Origin: Hymenopus coronatus
Taxonomy: Eukaryota; Arthropoda; Insecta; Mantodea; Hymenopodidae
Assembly (NCBI GenBank): GCA_030762935.1
Contig: CM060881.1
Coordinates: forward strand, 102,314,501-102,378,500
Direction: 5' to 3'
DNA: 64,000 nucleotides
Part shown: positions 1-12,249 of the stretch, piece by piece
Position numbering within the stretch: position 1 is the first letter of the stretch
How the letters are laid out: each line of letters begins with the position of its first letter
Translations under genes and position numbers: made by a program
The notes under the pieces: generated by a model
What the model was told of the DNA's origin: nothing
The model's database searches: none
The model's input: the letters and a program-made list of their open reading frames with translations, nothing else

Positions 1-269
1 TGAAAAATTGCTACACGAGGAACACTTGAAATATGGAAAATATGGGCGAAATAGATTGCTAGAAAATACGGTTTAAGTAGGGAGACTATTAATAAACATG
101 TGTCTACCTAATTTATAGTTTCGTTTAATTGTTAGTCATATGCTTTATATTTTCTTAAAGTTTGGAACTCATGTCACGTTATTATGCAAAAACTAAGTAA
201 AAAATAAAAATGTTTCACAAACGTTTGTAAAATTTGCAGATGCATTACCTGTGTCAAATAGGCGGGGAC

Positions 270-620
270 GGGGGAGGGAAGACTATTTAGAAGACTCTAC
301 ACGAGAATTAAGAGTTGGTTTAGAGTGACTAAGATTGGGCACCTAGAAAGGCAGAAAAATAAATTATTTATGACACCGGGATTGCGAAAATGTCCACTCT
401 GGGGGACAGGGAAAACATGCAACCATATTTTGGCAGAGTGCATAGATGCAGTATTATTAAGTAAGTATAATACCGGCACAAATACTTGAGTCCAATGGGA
501 GAAAGAACGTTTACCTGGAGTTTATACTGTACGCTGAGCTTTACAAGATGAGGTCTGTTTTATCTACGATTTGGTAAAGGAGGTTAATTGTCATGGAGGA
601 TGGAAGAAGCCAGCACTCTA
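270..620 (+). pseudogene. Remnant of the C-terminal end of a non-LTR retrotransposon ORF
   Basis: One frame from about 314 to 488 reads a cysteine/histidine cluster, KCPLWGTGKTCNHILAEC. This resembles the C-terminal zinc-knuckle of many LINE ORF2 proteins (C-P-x-C then H-x4-C), with the second cysteine replaced by Trp. Upstream and downstream the frame is interrupted by stops. It resembles the CPIC...HILARC segment of the LINE at 39207-42365 in spacing but is too diverged to be called the same family. Seen: the motif and the stops. Inferred: LINE origin. Confidence 0.4.
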
Positions 621-932
621 AATAATCCTTGTTTCGTATAAGCTTGCCCGCTGATATATAACCTTCCGCGTAAAATCTCCTACCACTTTCTCCTGATTGG
701 CTAAGTACACATTTGTACTCGGTACCTTAAAATGGCTGCCCTCTCGTGCATTGGTAAATGCACTGAAGCCCTGACGCTCGGCTGCGGGCAACGGGAGCAA
801 CTGCTACAGTGGCGGAACTAAGAATTTGTGCCTCAAGATCTCAGAATGATATAACAGAAACCGAAAAATTGTATTAAACTACACATTCACTCTTACTCAC
901 ATAATAGAGTGAGAAATAGTATTATAACATCA
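621..932. other. Unassigned sequence, no gene seen
   Basis: I see no conserved reading frame, RNA gene or match to the other repeats of the window here. A motif near 806 (CAGTGGCGGAA) looks like a hAT-type terminus, but no partner end was found. Confidence 0.4.
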
Positions 933-1713
933 TACAGATAGCTCTAGCGAATATGTACAAGAGAAAGGTATTGTACACCAACCAAAAATTTCATACCGAG
1001 ATTTCACCGGAAGTATAGGTTTTGAGACCACCTGAATCAAAAAAAAAAAAAAAAAAAAAAACATTTTTAGAAAAAGGACAGTGTGTGTGTCCGCTCGTCT
1101 GGGTGTGTAAGTGTATGTGCTTAAGTTCAGTATCTGCCAAACTTGCGATACGAATATGTTTATAGAAAATCCCTCCAACCCAAATATTCTTTAAATATAA
1201 AAATTATCGAGAATTTTGATTTTCTCAAAAATGGCTCTAACAATTTTATTTAAAGTACCGTATTTTACAGGTATTTACATTATAAAATATATTTCTAATT
1301 TCCTGGGAATAGCTTCTGAAGCCGTCCTCATTCCGATTAACTTGCATAACTAGTAAACCGTAAGAGATAGTCAAAAGCGTACTGTACAGAAAATGTAGAT
1401 TTCGTCAAAACGCGCAATTTATGTCTTTTACATTTTAGTTTTAGAGATAACCGTTTTCAAGATGGTTACTGGTTTCAATTTTAACGTAGTATACTTTTCT
1501 GAGAAGAAAGTCGCCCGTGTTTCTTTTGTTTTATTCTGGCCAAGCAAATAAACTAATTTCAATGACAATCGCATCAGCTTTTAAACCATTTAACAAACGC
1601 TTTAGCATAGGGCATTCGTTTTGTTTCCTAATGCTGATAATACTGACCTCGACTAGCATGGAGTAGAAATAGGAATAATCCTTTGTAATAAGCTGAAGAA
1701 AGGAATGTGAGTG
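933..1713 (+). repeat. R846 repeat copy, forward, diverged
   Basis: Recognised by the ordered blocks of the family: AGAGAAAGGTATTG, a CCGAGATTTCACCGGAA block, a poly-A run (1040-1061), the GT-rich stretch near 1081, the ATGGCTCTAACAATTTT block and the terminal part with GACTAGCATGGAGTAGAAAT. The 3' terminal ATCAGA is not preserved. Non-coding; frames through it are accidental. Confidence 0.7.
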
Positions 1714-1898
1714 TAACCCCACCTTTTTTTCTTATTATTGCTAGAAAATTAAATTAAGTAAATAAAAATACAGTACACACGTTTCACTAATTTTAACTAG
1801 CTAATGACACTACATTTTCTTACAGAGCGGAAATCTGTAGCGATTGTTACTCTTTTCTGTATCTAAGCATCTTTTTTAATAAGTATACCTTAGCTTGT

Positions 1899-2010
1899 AC
1901 ACTCAAATAGATTAAAAATACTCCTGAAAATACTTATCGTAGGATAACATCTTTTTGCTAATTCCGGCCACTTCTTCCTTGCTATGCTCTTAAAAGCGTA
2001 CTGGACATAA
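1899..2010. repeat. Diverged dispersed repeat shared with 13559-13672
   Basis: This stretch and 13559-13672 share TTAAAAATAC, CTTATCGTA and GCTATGCTCTTAAAAGCG in the same order and spacing, with substitutions in between. I do not recognise the family. It abuts the mariner remnant that follows. Confidence 0.5.
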
Positions 2011-2029
2011 ATTAAACCTGATAAAGGTC

Positions 2030-2665
2030 TGGGGAGGATGGGTACTGCGTATACCCTCCGTGGAAAATAAACACAATCTTGTGATCAATTCGGAAGCTGG
2101 TTTGGAACTTTTCCTTCTCAATCCTGACGAGTTTCTGCGTCGATACATCTGTAGATAAAACATGGATATACTTGGAAGGCAAACAGACTCCGAAGAAAGT
2201 AAAGTTAATGAAGTCTGCAGACAAGGTAATGGCCCTTTTTTGGAATGCACGTGGAATCGTGTACATTGATTACTTGCATAAAGGAAGAACGTTAAATGAA
2301 TAGATTGCGCATCGTATTGCACCATTTGAACGGAGAAATCAAGAAAAAGAAAAAAAAAATCTTCTATCAAGACAAAGCAGGTGTGCGCTCCTGCGCAGCT
2401 TCGAATTAAGGATTGTAGAATTAACGATTGATTTGCTGTAACATCCACCGCATTCCACAGTTTTGGCCCAAAGTGATTTTTTTTTTATTTTCACACTTGA
2501 AAAAGTGGTTGCGGAAAATGTTCCATGTCTAATGAAGAGGTTATCTCCCAAACAGAAACATATTTTGAGGACTTTCCGAAATTCTACTTATTGGAAGATT
2601 TAAAACACTTGAAGAAACGCTGGCAAAAGTGTATCGAGCTGAAAGGAGATTATATTGAAAAATAA
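2030..2665 (+). pseudogene. Mariner-family transposase pseudogene, C-terminal two thirds
   Basis: Cut-and-paste transposase of a Tc1/mariner element. Successive frames show the order expected for the family: DEFLRRYI, then VDKTW in place of DETW (first catalytic Asp kept), KVMALFWNARGIVYIDYL (family pattern KVM..FWD..GI...DYL), YQDKA in place of QDNA (second Asp kept), and the typical end KRWQKCIELKGDYIEK followed by TAA at 2663-2665. At least two frameshifts and several stops, plus low-complexity A and T runs at 2345-2360 and 2478-2488. The N-terminal helix-turn-helix part was not found. Clearly dead. Confidence 0.8.
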
Positions 2666-3457
2666 AGAAAATCAAATATAATTTTTTACTATCTTTTTCT
2701 AAGGACGCCCTTAGAATTTTAAAAGCTTTAATTGAAAACGAAATAGTAACATGGTTTCAAATCCCTGTCTAGGCCCCGGGTGATAAATCATAATTTCATT
2801 AATAAGTAAATCTAAGAAGTGCTTTGTTAAATATTTTAGGATAATTAATTTAAAGCCTTAGCAAATAATTAACATTGTTGTAGGTACGTATTTTATAATG
2901 GATAAGTTTCATTCTGTGTTTATATAATCCTATTGCTGTTCCAAACTACCCTGCTGTCTCACACACTTAAACCCAGCGACTTGGAACGGACAAAAGAAGA
3001 GGTTGGTTATCCAGTCCGGCACAGAAATTACTCAGTGTCGTTTTCCTAAAGCTGAGCATTCCTTTGTCGGTGGGACTGGGCGAAAATCTCTGAGAGACAC
3101 AAGAGGAAGATTTATCACCCGTAGAACCGTGGCGACCGCATTGACGACCAGAAAACCTCATGATTAATATTGCGACTTTATCTCCCAGTGCTAGATCATT
3201 ACTCAGATCATAGGATTATCTGCTTTTGACACAAGTATTCGCTTTCAGATTTACCTGTTTGTAAATCGTACCTACTATTTATCTTCATTAATTGTAAGTT
3301 TTTAACGTTTTTGTTATTCTGATGGTATAAACAGTTTGGGCAGGGATTTGCTGCGTATGTTATAACTTCGTAATGCAGATAACTTTATACAAATGCTTTC
3401 TGAAATGTAACGAGATTGTATAAATTTAACAGTTCAACTTCCAACCTTAAGAATTAC
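2666..3457. other. Unassigned sequence, no gene seen
   Basis: No long frame, no tRNA-like boxes and no match to other repeats in the window. AT-rich throughout except around 2960-3170. Confidence 0.4.
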
Positions 3458-4318
3458 GTACTCTACTCGTACTATTTAATTGTGTATAGAGAGGGTATTG
3501 TATTCCATCCAAAAACTTGATACCGAGATTTCACAGGAAAGACATCTTTTGAACTAAAAAAAAATTTTTTTTAGAAACATGTCCGTGTGTGTCTGTCGGT
3601 CTGTGTGCCTCTGGGTAGTATAGATCAAAAAGGAAAAGTCAGTTAAATACCAAACTTGGTATTTAAGATAAGTCTGTTTCAAGGATGCTGTGCGAAGATT
3701 TTCAAGAAAATTCCCCTTGCTCAAATACCCTTTATATGGAACCTTTTTAGAAGATTTCGATTTTTTCAAAAATGGCTCTAACGATTATAATTAAAATGTC
3801 ATATGTTTATGAAATTTTATGACAAACGAAATGTCTATCCTGAGTTTTCTGGGAATATCCTATGAAGACTTCTTCATCCTGAGTGACCTTTATATAACTT
3901 TAGTATAACTAGTAAACCGTAATAGATAAAAACTTCCCACACAAGAAATGTAGATATCTTTAAAACTCACACTTTAAGTTGTATACACTTTTCTGTAAGC
4001 TTAACCATTTATCAGATATTCCGAGTTATTGGTTTCAGTTTTAAAGTACTTATCTCGAACGGGAAACACATTTCTTTTGCCCCTCCTAGACACCAAAGAG
4101 AACCGAATTTCAATTGTTTCACTTAGAGATGGCCTTTTAAAGATGGCTATTGCTTTAACCTAGTTAGTTCGCTTATTTCCCTTCTACCTACAAAGAACTG
4201 AGTAATAAGACCAATTCTGACAATGTTTATCTTGATTAGCATAATGTATATAGAACAATTTTATTAGGACATTTTATTTAACAGCTAGAGAAAGTCATGT
4301 GAACGGAACACATCATAT
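3458..4318 (+). repeat. R846 repeat copy, forward, nearly full length
   Basis: Starts in the ACTCTACTCGTACT block, contains ACCGAGATTTCAC, the palindrome AATACCAAACTTGGTATTT (3644-3662), the ATGGCTCTAACGAT block and ends AGAGAAAGTCATGTGAACGGAACACATCA. Only a short GT tract. Non-coding. Confidence 0.8.
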
Positions 4319-5033
4319 GTTTGTTATAAAATTAAGAGCGTTGAAAATGTGTTAAATTTAGTGTTAATAAATTGAGTTTTAAGAAATTTTATTTCAGTGT
4401 ATCATGTAACTGTATAAGCAATAATAAATAATTATATTTAAATATCGACAGATGTTGTGAACATTACAAACAGTGCTGTCAACTCAAACATTTCACTTAT
4501 ATAATTAATAATCTCTTATAAAAATATATTTTATAATATAATATGAATATACAAGCTCTCAGACGAATGCAACTACCTAACATGGCAACCAATGAGACTA
4601 CCGGGTTTAAAGTAACGCTTATGAATAGTATAGAAACAGAAATTGAGGATGGATCAGATGGCATTGAAATAGAAACAATGCCGAAGCTTTTACAGGAATT
4701 ACAACAAGATCTGATTGAAATTCGGATATATATTCAAAAATTTTTAAGAGATAAAGTAAACCAGTTTTCATGAAGTGCTGGGAGCTTGTCTGCTCAGTAC
4801 ATAAACGTGCTGCGAGCAACCGTGAGAGGAATGACGGAGAAAATATCGACGTCATCATACCCTGCCTCTTGTCAGTGCAGTGGCGGGTGTGTCAGGTTTA
4901 GTCCCATCGGGTAGTTTTCATTTAACCTTGAGTAATCTACATAAAAACGTGGGTCACTAACATCAAAGAAATTCAACCCTTCTTGGAGGAGAGATATAAG
5001 GGCTGGGAATAAAGTAATGATAACTATTTTTTT
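4319..5033. other. Unassigned sequence with one small open frame
   Basis: Mostly AT-rich. A 76-codon frame on the plus strand (4543-4773) predicts an acidic peptide ending in an amphipathic helix (LLQELQQDLIEIRIYIQKFL). It matches nothing I know, has no visible splice context, and could be chance or a host exon fragment. Nothing else supported. Confidence 0.3.
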
Positions 5034-5170
5034 ACCTTCTCTACACGTACTATGTAATACTGTATAGAGAAACTATTGTATTCCACTCAAAAATTCGATG
5101 TCGGATCTCATATATGTTTTAAGGTTCCGTGAGTAAAAAAAAAAAATAATAATAATTTAGAACAAGTTCC

Positions 5171-5231
<61 letters not shown>

Positions 5232-5672
5232 TGTCTATGGAGACATAGCTCAAAAACGAAAAGACCTTAAACAATTTTTGTATCTTTCAAGCGTGTAACA
5301 CAAAGGTTTTCTCTTCCTTTTATATGGAATATTTTTTTTGGAATAGCTGTAAAGATTTTAATTAGAATACCTAATTTTAAAACGATTTACATCACAAATA
5401 AAATGATATCTTGAATTTTCTCTTAATAGCTTCTGAAGACTTGTTCATTCTGGATGAATTATGCTGAATTGTGCACAACTGGTAAACCATAATTGATATA
5501 TGACTTAAATTTTAAACTAGAAATTTTCTTAGACGGGAACACCTATAGTTTCATCTCTCTTTTGTTTTTTCTGTATATGCAAGGCATTAAGACCATTTCT
5601 GTTAACATTTATCTCAATTAGCACGATACAGATAAAGGAATGATGTTTTAAATAACCCCTTATTTGCAGAAC
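5034..5672 (+). repeat. R846 repeat copy, forward, with internal gaps
   Basis: Begins ACCTTCTCTACACG after a T run, carries the family blocks up to the ATTAGCACGATACAGATAAAGGAAT part and then stops where the BEL/Pao remnant begins. It contains the largest GT expansion of the family (5172-5230). The palindromic AATACC segment is lost. Confidence 0.75.
5172..5230. repeat. (GT)n microsatellite inside an R846 copy
   Basis: About 29 uninterrupted GT units, at the same relative position as the GT or CA tracts of other R846 copies. Confidence 0.95.
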
Positions 5673-7110
5673 AAATGAATAATGTCATCTCTGGTGTTGT
5701 ACAGGATGCCTTGCCGTCATTTAAAATTTTCAGATGTATTATCGAAGAACATCTCCACTGGAATAGTGATCGGTGCTGGCACGGAAGATTGCAAGTTGAG
5801 TATAAGAAGTACTCATCATTTGCAGAAGTATTTTGGTTATATCCTCTTTGGAAGTTCAACAACAATCACAGTAAAAGAAACACATTTATGTTTTATCCAA
5901 AATTAAAAAATGGATTAACTCTTAAAAATATTCTGGGAACTTGAAAGCATAGGAACTACGGCCAAAAATCCTCAAAAGCCACTGACAAGGAAACCACATA
6001 TTTTGACAAAAACTAATGAACAGGTTGTAAGAGAGAGGCGTTGCACAGCACATCTACCCTGTAAAATAAGGAACTTCCCTTGCATGGCAGCAGATTCGAG
6101 AATTTAAAGAAACGATATAGTAGATATCAGGAATACAAAGAACGGTACCTACAATCAATGCCGCAATACATAGAAAATGACTCATTGAGTTAAGAAGCGA
6201 AGAACTTATTAGAGGGAAAACATTCTACATGTCACATTCGCAATAATTCGAGATCACAGATTATCTAAAATAAGGAGGTCTTTGACGCTTCTGTGCATGG
6301 GAAGGTGAATCGTTTTGAAATAAAAGTTTGCAATCTGGATCAAAGTTGAATCCAGAATCAACAACAGCATTCCTTTGAGAATATTTAAAAAGTACATAGG
6401 GAGGATAGCAGTCATGGTTTTTACAATTAATTTTGATTGTGAAAAACTAATACGCGACATGTTTTCCGCTTTGAGATAATTACTACACATAAATGAAGGC
6501 TTAAAACAAAAAACAATCATACACCGTTTCCGTAGACTGTCATTTGTATGACATGCAGTCCGTACTCGTTAGTGGCCTGTTTACGCAAACTAGCAGCATA
6601 ATTATATGTATTAAATTATCATTGCTATTATATATAGGTATATATCTAGATTAATTGAGAATTTCAGAAGACAATTATGTTCAGAGCGTTCAGTAGGTGG
6701 AGCTTCAGGTGAAATAAGCTTCAATCACAAAAATAATTAAAGTTAAACTCACCAATATTAATATTAATAATTCTCTTAACATTTTATATCAATGAAGATC
6801 ATTTTTCAACGAAGTCAGCATTCAATGGTTGTCGAACTCGCAAAAAATGAATAGTCAAAACCAAAAACCAAAGGAAATGGTTTGCCAACATACCAAGATC
6901 TTTGGAATTGCACATGATAAGAACACACAAACAACGCTTCGCAAGCAATGTATAAGCATTTAAGAAAACGGAAAAAGAGCTTCAAATAAAAGAAAACTTC
7001 CGGATGCATAAAAATCCTTTCATCTTTTAAACAATAAGAACATTCATTGACGATACATTATCGAATCCGCGGCTTGGTGGGAGGATTGTGGAAGAAATTG
7101 GTCCAAACTT

Positions 7111-7328
7111 TTTTTTTTATAGTTTTTAAACCCTTTTTACTACAATGCGATGACCCTGATGATACATGTAATGAAGATGGGGCACCGGTGGAATGTGGTG
7201 GCGGGGAAAACCGGAGAACCCGAAAACACCCGCCCCTGCGGCGCTTTATCCAAGACAAATCTCACTTGTGGTCGCTTGGGATTGAACCTGGGCCGAAACA
7301 TGTTATTTTAACATGTTTCGGCCCAGGT
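7111..7328 (-). mobile_element. tRNA-derived SINE inserted in the BEL/Pao remnant
   Basis: On the minus strand a B-box-like GGTTCAATCCC (around 7278-7288) is followed by the block GGTTCTCCGGTTTTCCCCG and an A-rich end (T run at 7110-7118 on plus). The GAACCCGAAAACACCCGC-type block recurs in SINE copies at 35110-35310 and 51379-51715. It splits the BEL/Pao integrase frame. The 5' head is duplicated in inverted orientation (see 7286-7328). Confidence 0.6.
7286..7328. repeat. Perfect 20-bp-arm palindrome
   Basis: Arms 7286-7305 and 7309-7328 are exact reverse complements with a TTT loop; key sequence ACCTGGGCCGAAACATG and its complement. The left arm includes part of the SINE B-box region, so the palindrome is an inverted duplication of the SINE head. 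Confidence 0.95.
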
Positions 7329-7760
7329 AACATACGGTTCGGCGAAAAATAATAGAAATTGAAGGTGCACTCAATAGCAGACCTTTAACGTATGCTGAGA
7401 ATGATCTATGGTATTGTGTATTGACATCTACATATTTTCTAATTGGAGACTATAACATGGCTGCCAAATGGGAAAAAGAGCAATGCAGATAGCTGCAAAA
7501 GAAAAGAAGGAAATTAACCAATCTGGATGGAAAAACTGTGAGACTGAGCACTTTTTGGAATCAATGGAAGAACGAAAATCTCCTGGAATTTATTCGTTTG
7601 TATGAAAGACAGGATTAGATACTTATCGTGGCAAGAGAAAAATTATAATGTGCGAACTGAAAGTTAAAGAAGGAAGGATGTTTAGCAATCGGTTCAATTA
7701 GTGTATCCTTATGAGTTGTGCAGCAAAGAAACCGCTCCTAACATCTCCATAATGGAGAAG

Positions 7761-9470
7761 AACAAATAAAAAAGAACAGCCTGTAGAAAAGTATAACTAT
7801 AGTTATATAAAAGACTGTTTATAAATGTATTAAATGAATACTAATAACTCAGTTTAAAGAGAAGATATTCCACTGTATACCATGTAATAGTATAAGCAGT
7901 AGTTTTGCCCTCCTGCAAGTGTATTCATATCGTAGTCATGTAGTATAACAGTTTAATACCATTTGTGTGTTTTAGTTTTAGGCCCCTATATAATTTAAAC
8001 ACATAACAGCTGCATCAGTTTTTCTATAAAATATTTAAGTTGAGAAGCCATTCACTTCTCGACTGGGATCGTTGTAGGCTGAATTTAGTCGGTTTCTAGT
8101 CTCCACAGAGATACCCTGGTGAGGTAATAATCATCATCGGTGGCAAATTCGATAACCATTTTGCGACTTATACAGAAATGAAACTCTAGAGAGTCTAAAC
8201 TAAAATTATAAAAGCGAGTTACTAAGCCTAGAGAGAGTCAGAATTAATTCAGAGAAATGTAATTAGAAAGGGGAATACCGATGAACGTTTTCCTCCCGGG
8301 AGGTAAACAAATGCAGGAGAGTAACTATCTGATCTTGCTCCTGTGTGATCATCAACTACACTCAAAATGCCCGATTGAATTAAAGAAATTCATTATAAAA
8401 TGTATAATAAGAGAATATCATGTTTCACATCATTTTATTGTGAATATTATATTATCATATCCTGGCTGCGTGGATAGGATATGGTAGTACTGGGTGGACT
8501 TAGCTTGTCATATGTTGGTGGTACTGCCAATTTGCTGTATAATAAAAGAAGCGCAAGACAGGACTCTTCCTCTAGTGTTCTAAGAGCTTAGTGTGAGGTA
8601 GCCGGAGGCTAGGAGCAAGGTTCCACTCAGGTAGCCATGGAGGACGCCACGCTACAAGGTTTAAAGTAACTAATAAATGATTACTTAACATTGTTCAGGA
8701 CTTAGAGTTAGTAGCATACTTAGCCCCATTTACCCTCAATTATAATTATGTAGGATATTTTCCTGGTGGTACTTGATAGGACAAAGCCGCATCCTATATG
8801 CACTCCTATCTGTAGTAAAAAGTATATTTCCCCCGGCCCATTTCCCCCTTTATTGCCAAGTGAGTTTCTTGAATTTATAACAGCAGGCGTGACAATACGA
8901 TGTGCTAGTTATAGTACAGCTCTTACTAGTTATATAACTATATAGAATTTCTTTTTAGAGAAAATGAGGTTACTTCAATTGACAATTGTGAGAATAAAAC
9001 ATTTTCCAGGTTCCGTAAAAAATATATATTTGCCTTCCCTGCCAGTTACAAGAGCATACTTCTTGTCCAGAAGGAATACTTTGTGTTCCAACCAAATTCC
9101 TTAGTAGAGATAACTCTTAATCTAGGTTAATTTAGAATTGTGGTTTGTAGTACAAATGTAATGACACAGAGTTGAGTAAAAGATCCAATGAACTGAGATT
9201 TCACAAAATGATATCTTAGGAGGGTAGACTAAAAATGGAGAAAAGCATGCTCCTAACATTTTACAATAATGATTATACGAACTTGTGCTCTGCAGATTCC
9301 ATGCACCACGGAGTTGGGTATTCTTTCTTATAATATAAACGACATATAAATTTGTAAATATTGCAGTAATCATAACCTCATCGTAACTTATACAATTAAC
9401 ATAAAACTGAAATTGGGTTTTTATTTTTGGGCGTTCTTTAGCTGCTGCGGTTCTCATTGTTATATTTCAT
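7761..9470. other. Long unassigned region, no gene seen
   Basis: No recognisable coding frame on either strand. A small hairpin (GAGAAG...CTTCTC, 8042-8060) is the only structure. A 68-codon plus-strand frame at 8281-8487 has no recognisable motif. Confidence 0.4.
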
Positions 9471-9502
9471 ATTGGGCGTTTTTATTGTGTTTAACGCCCA
9501 AT
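9471..9502. repeat. Hairpin with ATTGGGCGTT arms
   Basis: ATTGGGCGTT (9471-9480) and AACGCCCAAT (9493-9502) are exact reverse complements; a third TTGGGCGTT occurs at 9428-9436. Function unknown; may be the end of a small element. Confidence 0.7.
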
Positions 9503-9639
9503 TTTTACTACATATTGGATGTAAAAGACTAATTAATCCTGTTCAGAGGGCTCTTAATCAGGCTTGACACCGGGGTCACTGGTTTAACTTCCCTTCTGAA
9601 GAGAACCAGGCTTTGAATTTTTAAGCGAGAAAAAATCCA

Positions 9640-9854
9640 TCTCCTTCTGCTGGGTGTGAACCCATGCTCATGGGAGCTAGAGGTTGGCATGTTATCCCTA
9701 GACCATGGAAGATTACTTACAAATAATGCAGCTCACGGGGAGCCTTGGCCTACCGCCCGGCCGCTGCGTCCCCATCTCGGTCCACTACAGACGTCATGGA
9801 TGGGGGCAGCATTGGAGGGTGAGACGTGGTCAGCGACTCGAGCCCTCCCAGCCG

Positions 9855-9856
<2 letters not shown>
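9640..9856 (-). mobile_element. tRNA-like SINE head joined to a GC-rich repeat with an AAT tail
   Basis: On the minus strand, 9715-9650 gives an A-box-like TGGTCTAGGGATAACATGCC and a B box GGTTCACACCC, i.e. a tRNA-derived head. Next to it on the plus strand lies a GC-rich block with GGCCTACCGCCCGGCC, GAGACGTGGTCAGCG and CTCGAGCCCTCCC that also occurs at 13130-13235, and this runs into the AAT array that follows. These may be two SINEs joined or one composite family; the sequence does not decide. Confidence 0.5.

Positions 9857-9933
<77 letters not shown>
9857..9933. repeat. (AAT)n microsatellite, likely retroposon tail
   Basis: About 25 AAT units directly after the GC-rich repeat. Position and orientation fit the 3' tail of a short retroposon. 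The asparagine-rich frame across it is an artefact. Confidence 0.95.
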
Positions 9934-9935
<2 letters not shown>

Positions 9936-11380
9936 TACAATTTAAAGGATAACATTTTAAAGCGCAATTTAATTTATTTTAAATAACTTTTATATTCAAC
10001 TACTGAAATTATACAACTAGACGAAACTTGCCCACAATATTCAGTTTATAACCATGAAATATATTTACTCTCTAAAAGGAGATAAATCTATTTTCAACTA
10101 TAAATTTTCACCATATGTTCTACAGGTATACTTTATAACCTGATGTTTTGGCATTCAATGGTTGCTGGTGACAATTGAGAAGTGATGGCAAATTTTAAGG
10201 TAGGAAGAAACAAAGGATATTAAATAAAATTAGTCCCATCCACTTGACAAATTTTGTAGATAAACATTTTTGGGTAAAAAGAAGGGGAAGACTAGTTTTG
10301 TATTTTATTTATATACTAAATTAGTATAGCCTAAGGAGTGCAAGATAAAGTATATTACTCCCTCGCTGCATTTAAACAATGTTTTTAGAGGAATGGCATT
10401 AAATACTCAGCTATACTAGTATAACTTTGAAACAAAAAAAAAACAAAAAAAAAAATCCTTACTGCTACCGCCGAAAGCACCTCGCTTGCTAATTAGCTGA
10501 AATGGTTTTGCAGTTTTCTGAACAAATATGTCAAGGAAAATGGTAATGTACGCAAAATGGTGATTTCATTAATGTGGACTTTGCTTATATTTTCCAAGAC
10601 AAACAGAAATGAAACATTATGAGGTCTTTGGCCGGGAGGAGAAGCAGCGTTGAAGCAAAAAGAAACCCTCCGCTGCTCACACCTGGAGCATTTGTATCAA
10701 TTGATATCGAATCGAATAGTAGTACCAATAAGGAAAGAAGCACTTCAACTGGACATAGTAATACGAACCTATGCATTTAAAAATATGTTGTAGGGCGAGG
10801 TAAATGTCCTGCAGTATTTTTTTATTCAGCACAGTCAAGTGCCGATGATTTTTTTCGTTATTTAATGTAGGCAGAAAACTCATATTTTCTGATCTATTAC
10901 AGCCCTGAGTAAGATATTTTTCTAATGGTTTGAATCATATCCGACACACAGATACATACACATTAACCTTTGAAGAAAGGTCTGGCCTAGGTGAGCGGAG
11001 AAAAGGGACGAGTACTTAAACATTTAATCTAAAAGGCATTTTTCGCAATGGGTTCTTACAAAACAGATCATAAATAGTCCGGCTTGTATTTTTTGTCAAA
11101 AGATGGAAACTCAAATATTTTTTCTGCGTTCAAGGGAGTGCTCGAAACAGTTAATAGTATAGGCTGAGCGTGTTAGTTCCTCACCAACCTACATCCGCGA
11201 TAAACTCCATGCATTCTGTACATCTGATTATTTCACATTTTTTGCAATTGTGGAAAGTTACGTACCTAATACTATGGTAACAAGATATTATGTTATTTTA
11301 ATTCATCATCCAGCGTGGTAAGCATAAACTATAGCAGTGCCATTGTAATTCACAAATGGAAGAAATCATTTGAACAAAAA
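9936..11380. other. Unassigned region, no gene seen
   Basis: AT-rich, with an interrupted A run at 10433-10455. No conserved frame, tRNA-like boxes or inverted repeats of note. Confidence 0.4.
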
Positions 11381-12249
11381 TATAGGATGTGTTCTATTCA
11401 AATAACCTTGTCTATTCTGCAAGCAAACTATTCTTAAAAAAGATTATTCATTTATCTGCATCATGCTAATCGATATAGACATTTGCAGGAATTGTCTTAT
11501 TACTTGCTTCTTTGGGAAATAAGGGAATACATTTGGATAATGCGATACTCAAATATATTATAAGCCATCGCTATGAGACAATTGCAATTTGGTATAATTT
11601 TGTGTGGCTAGGAATAAAACTAAAGAGATATGAAACGAAAGATGACCTTCCATTTGAGAAAGTTTTAAGTAGTTTAAAGCGGAAACCAATAACAAGGAGC
11701 ATTTTTAAAACGGTTAACTTCAGTAAAAGTGTATATGACATAAATTGTGTGTTCTAACGAGATCCGTATATTTTGTAGTACTTTTGTGCACCTCTTGCAG
11801 TTTAGCAGCTATAAAAACGTCACTCATAATGAGAACGACCACGGAGGCTATTACCTCTGAATATACATTTTAGTTTGTTTAGTTTGTAAATATCTTTTAA
11901 TATTAGGAATTTTAATCAAAATCGTTAAGCCATTTCTTTAGAAAATCCAAAATGTTGAATTTTGTTAAGGTAGTTGGAGTGAGGCTACTCTTGAAAATCT
12001 TTGTGTCTGATCTTTGGAAGATACTCAATTTAAATACCAAGTTTGGTATTTAACGAACCTTTCGTTTTTGAGCTATGCTACCCACAGGTACATATACTTG
12101 CACGCGCGGACGGATATATTTCTGAAATGTTCTTTTTTATTCAGGAGGTTTCAAACATATATTTTTGGTGAAATTTCGATATTGAATTTTGGATGGAATA
12201 CAATACTCCTTATGTACCATGTAAAATGCACATACGTGCTAGAGAAGGT
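11381..12249 (-). repeat. R846 repeat copy, reverse
   Basis: Preceded by AAAAA (11376-11380), begins in the diverged TCTGATG end (TATAGGATGTGTTC), carries the CTAATCGATATAGACATT and GTTTGGTATTTAACG blocks and ends near AGAGAAGGT. No CA expansion. Confidence 0.75.

Larger units (their letters stand above)
5680..7760 (+). pseudogene. BEL/Pao retrotransposon pol remnant
   Basis: Degenerate pol of a BEL/Pao LTR retroelement read in changing frames. In order: a protease-end segment with GIVIGAG and FGYILFG (5770-5850); the linker before the reverse transcriptase with FWELESIG (about 5930); EYKERYLQSMPQYI (about 6135); VFDASVHG (about 6280), matching the VVFDAS reverse-transcriptase box; CSPYSLVACLRKLA (about 6555); DDTLSNPRLGGRI (about 7055), matching the segment before the integrase zinc finger; and, after an inserted SINE, EIEGALNSRPLTY plus FWNQWKNENLLEF (7350-7600), the integrase C-terminal part. 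RNase H and the integrase core are largely missing, stops are frequent, and no LTRs were found. Family assignment rests on motif order. Confidence 0.7.

Noticed and set aside
806..818. hAT-like terminus CAGTGGCGGAA
   Set aside because: No matching inverted end or 8-bp duplication nearby; similar words at 4881 and 54560 are also unsupported.
9705..9986. Asparagine-rich 93-codon frame
   Set aside because: Produced by the AAT array following a SINE-like block.
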